From Sporosarcina ureae (GTDB lineage Bacteria > Bacillota > Bacilli > Bacillales_A > Planococcaceae): a DNA stretch of 64,000 nt. Each line of letters opens with the position of its first letter. Positions within the stretch are counted from its first letter, which is position 1. Below are positions 53,115 through 64,000 of this stretch, in pieces. The DNA is taken from the NCBI RefSeq assembly GCF_029267015.1, contig NZ_JARIEA010000042.1:62001-126000 (forward strand), read 5' to 3'. Below the pieces are notes generated by a model. The model saw only the letters and a program-made list of their open reading frames with translations, had not been told where the DNA came from and ran no database searches. The position numbers and the translations under genes are program-made.

Positions 53115-54401
53115 ATGAGCGTTAAAGTATTGGATGTACATGAAAAGCCGCAACCGGTGCGCTGGCTTGCATTAAGTTTACAGCATATGTTTGCTATGTT
53201 TGGCGCGACAATCTTAGTACCACAACTAGTAGGTTTAAGTCCTGCTATCGCACTATTAACAAGCGGAATTGCAACTATCGTATTTATAATCGTAACTAAG
53301 TTTCAAGTGCCCGCATATCTAGGCTCTTCATTCGCCTTTATTGTTCCGATACAGATGGCGACTCAATCTGGCGGTATAGGCAGTGCGATGATTGGTAGCA
53401 TGTTCGTTGCGCTAGTCTATGCCATCATATCGTTACTGATTTACAAGACAGGTTATAACTGGATTATGAAGTTATTACCGCCAATCGTAGTTGGTCCAGT
53501 CATCATGGTAATTGGATTGGCAATTGCACCAACAGCTATTAGTATGGCAAGCACGATTAATGTGGATGGAGCAGATGTTTATAGTGGATTGCACTTTTCA
53601 GCAGCTCTAGTCACACTTGCTTCTGCAGTGTTCTGCCTAATGTTCTTTAAAGGAATTATCAGCTTGATGCCAGTACTAATCGGTATTATGGTCGGGTATA
53701 TCTACTCTGCCTTCATCGGCATACTGGATTTCAGCAAAGTAGTAGAAGCGAAATGGTTTGCGGTACCGGAGATGCTAATTCCAGGCATTGACTATGAATT
53801 TGTCGTAACGCCAACGCTACTGATCATCATGGTGCCAATCGCGATTGTAACTATTTCTGAACATATTGGTCACCAGCTTGTGTTGGGCAAAGTAGTAGAT
53901 CGGAATTATATCGAAAGTCCAGGATTGCATAGGTCATTGCTTGGTGATGGACTAGGTACTCTACTGAGTGGATTGGTCGGAGGACCACCTAAAACTACAT
54001 ACGGAGAGAATATTGGTGTACTAGCTATTACACGTGTTTACAGTGTGTATGTCATTATGGGGGCCGCTGTATTTGCGATACTCTTCTCTTTCATAGGTAA
54101 AATTATGGCGTTAATTGCTACAATTCCTACAGCGGTACTTGGTGGAATATCGATTCTATTGTTCGGTATCATTGCTTCATCAGGGATGCGGATGCTCATC
54201 GATCACAAAATCGACTTTGATAATCAACGGAATCTAGTCATCGCATCCATCATTTTGGTTATCGGAATCGGTGGAGCGACTATCAATATAAGCGAGACAT
54301 TCCAAGTCGGAGGTATGGCATTGGCAGCAATTGTAGGAGTGCTGCTGAATCTAGTATTGCCAGGTAAAACGAATGATACCTTGATGGATGAAGAAGAATA
54401 G
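53115..54401 (+). CDS. pyrP: Uracil permease
   Basis: NCS2 family; LQHMFAMFGATILVP, TISEHIGHQLVLGKV, GPPKTTYGENIGVLAITRVYS. Confidence 0.97.
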   Translation: MSVKVLDVHEKPQPVRWLALSLQHMFAMFGATILVPQLVGLSPAIALLTSGIATIVFIIVTKFQVPAYLGSSFAFIVPIQMATQSGGIGSAMIGSMFVALVYAIISLLIYKTGYNWIMKLLPPIVVGPVIMVIGLAIAPTAISMASTINVDGADVYSGLHFSAALVTLASAVFCLMFFKGIISLMPVLIGIMVGYIYSAFIGILDFSKVVEAKWFAVPEMLIPGIDYEFVVTPTLLIIMVPIAIVTISEHIGHQLVLGKVVDRNYIESPGLHRSLLGDGLGTLLSGLVGGPPKTTYGENIGVLAITRVYSVYVIMGAAVFAILFSFIGKIMALIATIPTAVLGGISILLFGIIASSGMRMLIDHKIDFDNQRNLVIASIILVIGIGGATINISETFQVGGMALAAIVGVLLNLVLPGKTNDTLMDEEE

Positions 54402-54445
54402 AAAACAAAAAGTAGTACGTGCACTTCGTGAAGGGGGAATATGTG

Positions 54446-55324
54446 ATGGAACATTTAGTTTCAATGAAAGACCTGAAAGTGGAAGAAATCATGCTCATAC
54501 TCGATAGGGCAGCGATTTTTAAGCGGCTGGGCTTCCGGGAATTGCCTGGAACTTATACCGTCTGCAACTTGTTTTTTGAACCTAGTACAAGAACAAAAAC
54601 GAGTTTTGAAATGGCAGAGCGTAAAGTAGGCGCGCAAATTATCCCCTTTGAGACGAGTTTCTCTAGTACGTTAAAGGGAGAAACGCTATATGATACGATT
54701 AGGACGTTGGAAGCAATAGGTTTGGATGCACTGGTTATAAGACATCCAGCCGATGGTTTCTATGAAGAGTTAATTAAACGAACGAATGTCGCAATCATTA
54801 ATGCAGGAGATGGATCCGGTCAACATCCTACACAATCCTTGCTCGATATCTTCACGATTCAAGAAGAGTTCGGTCAATTTGAAGGGTTAAAAGTATTGAT
54901 TGCAGGAGACATCGCCCATAGTCGAGTAGCACGTTCGAACGCAGAAGCTTTGCGCAAGTTAGGAGCTGACGTCACGTTCCTTTGCCCGCCGGAATGGGCA
55001 GGAGAATTCGATAGCGTCGACAACTGGGATGAGGTTATTGAAACGAGTGATGTAGTCATGCTTCTCCGAGTACAACATGAACGTCACAATACAGAGATGG
55101 CGTATACGAAAGCTGCTTATCACGAACAATATGGTCTTACGATTGAACGGGCGGCCAGAATGAAAAAAGGTGCGATCATCATGCATCCTGCTCCAGTCAA
55201 CCGTGATGTAGAAATAGCAGACTGTTTAATAGAAAGTCCACAGTCGAGAATTTTTAAACAAGTAGAAAACGGCGTCTATATTCGGGCTGCTGTTCTAGAA
55301 CTTATATTGAAGGGGCGGAAGTAA
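54446..55324 (+). CDS. pyrB: Aspartate carbamoyltransferase
   Basis: [42 protein letters not shown]. Confidence 0.98.
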   Translation: MEHLVSMKDLKVEEIMLILDRAAIFKRLGFRELPGTYTVCNLFFEPSTRTKTSFEMAERKVGAQIIPFETSFSSTLKGETLYDTIRTLEAIGLDALVIRHPADGFYEELIKRTNVAIINAGDGSGQHPTQSLLDIFTIQEEFGQFEGLKVLIAGDIAHSRVARSNAEALRKLGADVTFLCPPEWAGEFDSVDNWDEVIETSDVVMLLRVQHERHNTEMAYTKAAYHEQYGLTIERAARMKKGAIIMHPAPVNRDVEIADCLIESPQSRIFKQVENGVYIRAAVLELILKGRK

Positions 55325-55325
55325 T

Positions 55326-56603
55326 ATGAACACGTTAATACAACAAGTACAAATGGTAAACGCAGAGGGCAAGATCGTCGTAACAGACATCAAAATTGTA
55401 GATGGAAAGATTGCAGAAATCGGCAATCAATTAGAAGCAGCCGGATGTGAAATCGTTGAAGGGGAAGGATTACTTGTATCTCCTGGCTTCATCGACGTGC
55501 ATGTCCATTTACGTGAACCGGGTGGCGAACACAAAGAAACAATTGAAACAGGTACATATTCAGCAGCTAAAGGCGGATATACGACCATTTGTCCAATGCC
55601 AAATACACGCCCAGTACCCGACACGAAAGAAAATCTTGAAAAGATCAATACATTAATTAAAGACAATGCAAAAATTCGTGTACTTCCTTATGCGTCGATC
55701 ACGATCAGAGAAGCAGGAAAAGAACGCACTAATCTATCTGAATTAAAAGAACACGGCGCATTCGCGTTCACGGACGACGGTGTAGGTGTACAAGAAGCGG
55801 GTATGATGTACGAAGCGATGCAGGATGCGGCGAAGATCGATATGGCGATTGTTGCGCACTGCGAAGACAACACATTGATCTATGGTGGCGCAATGCACGA
55901 AGGAAAGCGTAATAAAGAACTGGGCTTGCCAGGAATTCCTTCTATTGCAGAATCTGTACATATCGCGCGGGATGTTTTACTCGCGGAAGCAGCTGGTGCA
56001 CATTACCACGTATGTCACGTCAGCACAAAAGAATCTGTTCGCATTATCCGAGATGCAAAAAAAGCCGGTATTCATGTTACAGGAGAAGTTAGCCCGCACC
56101 ACTTGTTGTTGACTGAAGATGATATACCTAACGATGATGCAGATTGGAAAATGAATCCGCCACTTCGTTCAACGGAAGATCGAGACGCATTACGTGAAGG
56201 TTTGATGGATGGCACATTGGATTGTATCGCAACAGATCACGCACCACATACGGCAGATGAAAAAGCAGTTGGATTTGCAAAAGCACCATTTGGAATTACA
56301 GGATTTGAAACGGCATTTCCTTTACTGTACACAAACTTCGTTAAGCCAGGACACTGGACACTCAAACAGCTTCTTGACTGGATGACAGTGAAACCAGCGG
56401 AAGTGTTCAACTTGCCATACGGTAAACTTGAAGTAGGTGCTGAAGCAGATTTAGTATTACTTGATCTGGAAAAACAACAAAAGATCGACCGTACGACATT
56501 TGTATCAAAAGGAAAGAACACACCATTTGACGGCGTAGAATGCGCTGGATGGCCTGTAATGACAATTTTCGGTGGAAACATCGTATGGAAGGATGGTCAA
56601 TGA
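55326..56603 (+). CDS. pyrC: Dihydroorotase
   Basis: [34 protein letters not shown]. Confidence 0.98.
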   Translation: MNTLIQQVQMVNAEGKIVVTDIKIVDGKIAEIGNQLEAAGCEIVEGEGLLVSPGFIDVHVHLREPGGEHKETIETGTYSAAKGGYTTICPMPNTRPVPDTKENLEKINTLIKDNAKIRVLPYASITIREAGKERTNLSELKEHGAFAFTDDGVGVQEAGMMYEAMQDAAKIDMAIVAHCEDNTLIYGGAMHEGKRNKELGLPGIPSIAESVHIARDVLLAEAAGAHYHVCHVSTKESVRIIRDAKKAGIHVTGEVSPHHLLLTEDDIPNDDADWKMNPPLRSTEDRDALREGLMDGTLDCIATDHAPHTADEKAVGFAKAPFGITGFETAFPLLYTNFVKPGHWTLKQLLDWMTVKPAEVFNLPYGKLEVGAEADLVLLDLEKQQKIDRTTFVSKGKNTPFDGVECAGWPVMTIFGGNIVWKDGQ

Positions 56604-57703
56604 TGACAAAAAGATACTTAGTATTAGAAGACGGCTCTATTTTTGAAGGGAAAGCATTTGGAGCAGACAGCGCTTCAGTAGGAGAAGCTGTATTTGCAAC
56701 AGGCATGACAGGATATCAGGAGACGATTTCAAATCCATCAGGTTGTGGACAAATTGTCGTTATGACCTATCCGCTAATCGGTAACTACGGTATTAACCGA
56801 GACGATTATGAGTCCATCGATTTAGCAATTAACGGTTTAGTCGTTAGAGAGCTAACAGAAGAGCCTTCAAATTTCCGTAGCGGCATGTCACTAGGAGAAT
56901 TGCTAATTTTAAAAGGAATCCCAGGTATTCAAGAAATAGATACACGTAAACTAACACGTCTTTTACGTGATAAAGGTTCGCTACGAGGTAAGTTAACGGC
57001 TGCTGGAGAAGAAATCGATACGGATGCAACAGTTGCAGAACTTCAACAATATGAATTGCCAACAGATTTAGTAGCGAAAGTATCTACTAAGCGCCCATAT
57101 CCAAGTCCAGGCTTAGGCAAACGTGTCGTCGTCATCGACTACGGCATTAAACATGGTATTTTGCGTGAATTAAATAAGAAAGACTGCGACGTAATAGTCG
57201 TTCCTTATGATACATCTGCAAAAGAAATTTTAGCGCTATTCCCAGACGGCATTTTGCTGTCAAACGGACCAGGAAATCCTGAGGACGTAGAAGGTGCAGT
57301 TGAAACAATAAAGGATTTAATTGGTAAAAAACCTATCTTCGGCATCGGATTGGGCCATCAATTATTCGCACTCGCATGCGGTGCTAAAACGGCGAAGATG
57401 AAGAACAGCCATATTGGAGGAAATTATCCGGTTAAAGACTTGAATACGAATCGTACTGATCTGACATCACAAAGTCATGGATATGAAGTGCTTGAAGACT
57501 CTTTAGCAGGAACAGGTCTTGAAATAACGCATAGAGCGTTGAACGACAATTGTATTGAAGGGCTTCGAAGTGAAAAGTTGGAAGCATTCACTGTTCAGTT
57601 CCATCCAGAAGCATCACCAGGACCACAAGATTCTAACTATATATTCGAACGTTTCATTCAATTGATGACTGCAAGCAACCGAAAGGAGAATACTAATGCC
57701 TAA
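56603..57703 (+). CDS. carA: Carbamoyl-phosphate synthase small subunit with Cys to Gly change in the glutaminase nucleophile motif
   Basis: ATG 56603; [49 protein letters not shown]; family clear, active-site Cys absent. Confidence 0.96.
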   Translation: MTKRYLVLEDGSIFEGKAFGADSASVGEAVFATGMTGYQETISNPSGCGQIVVMTYPLIGNYGINRDDYESIDLAINGLVVRELTEEPSNFRSGMSLGELLILKGIPGIQEIDTRKLTRLLRDKGSLRGKLTAAGEEIDTDATVAELQQYELPTDLVAKVSTKRPYPSPGLGKRVVVIDYGIKHGILRELNKKDCDVIVVPYDTSAKEILALFPDGILLSNGPGNPEDVEGAVETIKDLIGKKPIFGIGLGHQLFALACGAKTAKMKNSHIGGNYPVKDLNTNRTDLTSQSHGYEVLEDSLAGTGLEITHRALNDNCIEGLRSEKLEAFTVQFHPEASPGPQDSNYIFERFIQLMTASNRKENTNA

Positions 57704-60700
57704 ACGTACTGACATAAAATCCATCCTCGTGATTGGTTCAGGTCCTATTGTAATTGGACAAGCAGCAGAATTTGACTATGCAGGTACACAAGCCTGTTTA
57801 TCTCTTAAAGAAGAAGGTTATCGAGTTATTCTGATCAACTCAAACCCTGCGACTATAATGACGGATACTGAAATGGCAGATAAAGTGTATATTGAGCCGA
57901 TCACACTTGAATTCGTTAGTCGTATTATTCGTAAAGAACGTCCAGATGCACTACTGGCAACTCTAGGCGGACAAACAGGTTTGAACATGGCAATTGAACT
58001 ACATGAATCAGGGATCTTAGATGAACTAGGAATTGAGATTTTGGGTACAAAGCTTGATGCAATCCATAAAGCAGAAGACCGCGATTTGTTCCGTACATTA
58101 ATGAATGAAATGGGCGAACCTGTTCCAGACAGTGAAATCATCCATAACATTGATGAAGCTTATGCATTTGTTAAGGAAATCGGTTATCCGGTTATCGTCC
58201 GACCTGCGTTCACACTAGGTGGAACAGGTGGCGGGATTTGTCATGACGACGAAGATTTGGAAGAAATCGTAGCAAGCGGTTTGAAATATAGCCCAGTTAC
58301 ACAGTGTCTGCTTGAGAAATCGATCGCTGGATTTAAAGAAATTGAATATGAAGTCATGCGTGACTCCGCAGATAATGCAATTGTCGTATGTAACATGGAG
58401 AACGTCGACGCAGTTGGAATCCATACAGGAGATTCTATCGTAGCGGCGCCATGTCAGACATTGACCGACCGTGAAAACCAGATGCTTCGTAATGTTTCGT
58501 TGAACATCATTCGCGAGTTGAAAATCGAAGGTGGCTGTAACGTTCAGCTTGCTCTCGATCCGCATAGCTTTGATTACTACATTATCGAGGTTAACCCACG
58601 TGTCAGCCGTTCGTCTGCATTAGCATCTAAAGCGACAGGTTATCCAATCGCAAAACTTGCGGCGAAAATTGCTGTCGGTTTAACGCTAGATGAAATGATG
58701 AACCCTGTAACAGGCAATACGTATGCTTGCTTCGAGCCGACATTAGACTATGTAGTAACGAAGATTCCACGTTGGCCTTTTGATAAGTTCGAATCAGCGA
58801 AGCGTAATTTAGGTACACAGATGAAAGCAACGGGCGAAGTAATGGCGATGGGCCGTACATTCGAAGAATCTATCATGAAAGCTGTTCGTTCATTGGAAAC
58901 TGGCCAATTTGATTTGTCACTTCCGGGTGGTAGTGAAATGTCCGACGAATGGATCGAACAACGTATTCGCAAAGCAGGCGATGAGCGTCTATTCTTCATC
59001 GGGGAAGCATTGCGTCGAGGTGTAACGATCGAAACATTACATGAATGGAGCGCAATTGATTTATTCTTCTTGCGTAAATTCGAAAACATCGTTCATTATG
59101 AAGAAATATTGAAAGATAATCCATACGATAAAGCGATTGGTTATAAAGCAAAGCGACTTGGATTCCCAGATATGACGATTGCACAATTATGGAAGACAAC
59201 AGAACGTGAAGTATACGACTGGAGACAAGAACAAGGGTTGGTTCCAGTTTATAAGAAAGTAGATACATGTGCAGGAGAATATGAGTCTGATACACCATAC
59301 TTCTACGGTACGTACGAAGATGAAAATGAGTCTGTACGAACAGGTAAGAAAAGTGTAATCGTCTTAGGATCAGGTCCAATCCGTATTGGGCAGGGTGTGG
59401 AATTCGACTATGCGACCGTACACTGTGTATGGGCGATCCAAGAATCTGGTTACGAAGCGATTATCATCAACAATAATCCTGAAACGGTTTCGACTGATTT
59501 CTCTATCTCGGATAAGTTGTACTTTGAACCGTTAACAATTGAAGATGTTATGCATATCGTAGATCTCGAGCAACCAGAAGGTGTCATCGTACAGTTCGGT
59601 GGTCAGACAGCGATTAACTTGGCAGATGAATTGGAAGCGCGTGGAGTGAAAATTCTTGGTACATCACTGGAAGATATCGACCGCGCAGAAAACCGTGATA
59701 AGTTTGAAAGTTCATTGCATGAAATTGGGGTACCACAACCACTTGGTAAGACCGCTTTATCAGTACCTGAAGCAGTTGTTATCGCATCAGAAATTGGCTA
59801 TCCAGTATTAGTACGACCGTCGTATGTATTAGGTGGACGCGCAATGGAAATCGTTTACTACGAAGAAGAATTACTTCAATACATGGAGAATGCGGTAAAA
59901 GCTAGCCCAGAACATCCGGTATTGATCGACCGCTACTTAACAGGAACGGAAATCGAAGTGGATGCAATTTGTGACGGTGAAACGGTATTAATACCGGGAA
60001 TCATGGAGCATATCGAGCGTGCAGGCGTTCACTCGGGTGACTCGATTGCAGTCTATCCGCCACAAAACCTTTCTCAATCCATGATCGAAACGATTGCGGA
60101 TTACACGAAACGCTTGGCACTCGGACTCAAGATTCGTGGATTAATGAACATCCAGTTCGTTATTTCAGAAGGACAAGTTTATGTAATCGAAGTGAACCCG
60201 CGTTCAAGCCGTACAGTACCGTTCTTGAGTAAAATCACAAATATTCCGATGGCAAATGTGGCAACACAGGCGATCTTGGGTAGATCAATTTTAGAACAAG
60301 GCTATTCTGACGGTCTTGCAGAAGCTCCAGCAGGCGTCTACGTCAAAGTACCAGTCTTCTCTTTCGCAAAGCTTCGTCGTGTAGACATTACTCTAGGGCC
60401 AGAAATGAAATCGACGGGCGAAGTTATGGGTAAAGACGTTACACTGGAAAAAGCATTGTACAAAGGCTTAGTAGCGGCCGGAATGGAAGTAAAAGAATAC
60501 GGAACAGTCTTGATGACAGTATCTGATAAAGATAAAGAAGAAATTGTCGATATCGCGAAACGTTTCATTGAAACGGGATATCGTATTGTGGCAACCGAAG
60601 GAACGGCAAAAGCTTTGGAAGCAGAAAATATCGAAGTGAAAACAGTAGGTAAGATTGGCACGGAAGGTCCGACTTTGATCGACGTGATACAAAAAGGACA

Positions 60701-60889
60701 AGCGCAATTAGTCATCAATACTTTGACTAAAGGAAAACAACCGGCACGTGATGGCTTTAGAATCCGTCGTGAAACTGTCGAAAATGGCATTCCTTGCTTA
60801 ACTTCAATTGATACAGCGGCAGCTATGTTGTCCGTCATCGAATCCATGACATTCCAGACGGATGCCATGCCAAAACCACAGGTGATTAA

Positions 60890-60893
<4 letters not shown>
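57696..60893 (+). CDS. carB: Carbamoyl-phosphate synthase large subunit
   Basis: [27 protein letters not shown]; duplicated ATP-grasp; 1065 aa. Confidence 0.98.
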
Positions 60894-63286
<2,393 letters not shown>

Positions 63287-63290
<4 letters not shown>

Positions 63291-63916
63291 CTAGAGAAAC
63301 AGAAGTTGCGCAAATCCTGTTGAATGTAGGAGCTGTGGCGATCAATCCTGAAGAGCCATTTACATGGGCTTCAGGTATTAAGTCACCTATCTATTGTGAC
63401 AACCGCCTAACGATGGCAGATCCGGTAGGACGTAAAGAAATCGCAGAAGGGCTTGCGGCATTGATTCGTGTTCATTACCCTGAAACGACAGTCATTGCAG
63501 GGACAGCAACTGCGGGTATTCCTCATGCAGCGTGGGTTGCGGATATTCTAAAGTTGCCGATGGTATATATACGTTCTACTGCAAAAGCACATGGTAAGAG
63601 TCGTCAAATTGAAGGAAGAATCGAGCCGAATGCGAAAGCAGTTATTATTGAAGATTTGATTTCGACAGGTGGAAGCAGCTTGAATGCAGCGAATGCATTG
63701 ATTGCAGAGGACGTGGAAGTATGCGGAATCGTTTCGATCTTTACATATGAATTGCAGAAGGCGGATGAGAAGTTCGCTGAGGCGAATCTTTCGTATCATA
63801 GCTTGACGAATTTTGCAGCGCTTGCCGAGGTTGCGAAAGAAGAGGGCGCGGTTAAGGAAGAGTCTATGAATGAATTGATGGAATGGCATACGAAGCTGAA
63901 GCTTGGTACGCTGTAA
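63287..63916 (+). CDS. pyrE: Orotate phosphoribosyltransferase
   Basis: FTWASGIKSPIYCDNRLTM; AVIIEDLISTGGSSLNAANAL; ATG 63287. Confidence 0.98.
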
Positions 63917-63917
63917 T

Positions 63918-63952
63918 GAAAAACGGTTCCCGTAATGGGAGCCGTTTTTCAT
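63918..63952 (+). terminator. Terminator of the pyr operon
   Basis: AAAAACGGTTCCC-gtaat-GGGAGCCGTTTTT. Confidence 0.93.
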
Positions 63953-63973
63953 TTAGAGAAGGGTACGGGGAGG

Positions 63974-64000
63974 CAACGTTGATCGACGTTCCAGGCGGAC
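63974..64000. repeat. Dispersed intergenic repeat, truncated by window end
   Basis: CAACGTTGATCGACGTTCCAGGCGGAC, 25/27 identical to 44082-44108. Confidence 0.7.

Overview
The window is a stretch of low-GC Firmicutes chromosome. Gene content and order (ctaCDEFG, ylbC-ylbF-ylbG-rsmD-coaD-ylbJ-ylbL-tmcAL-ylbN-rpmF, dcw cluster, ftsAZ, spoIIGA-sigE-sigG, ylm/sepF/divIVA, ileS-lspA-rluD, pyr operon) point to an endospore-forming Bacillales organism. A Planococcaceae/Sporosarcina-like host is my inference and was not tested. Most of the window is conserved housekeeping sequence. No CRISPR array, prophage, transposase, rRNA or tRNA gene was seen. The most interesting observations are: (1) the pyrimidine-operon CarA has Gly (GGA) in place of the catalytic Cys of the glutaminase motif (FGIGLGHQ for FGICLGHQ), which predicts an ammonia-dependent carbamoyl-phosphate synthetase; (2) a divergent gene pair inserted in the ylb region encodes an ACT-less DapG-like aspartokinase and a DNPR-motif (DAP-type) MurE. 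A sigma-K-like promoter lies between them, and the dcw cluster in the same window lacks murE, murG and murB. This suggests a relocated, possibly sporulation-dedicated DAP-cortex module; (3) a catalytically degenerate GDPD-like protein; (4) dispersed intergenic repeats that all lie just downstream of intrinsic terminators; (5) candidate regulatory sites (MraZ boxes, Spo0A box, sigma-E, sigma-F and sigma-K promoters, Ile T-box, a single PyrR attenuator, and a uORF overlapping the ylbJ start).
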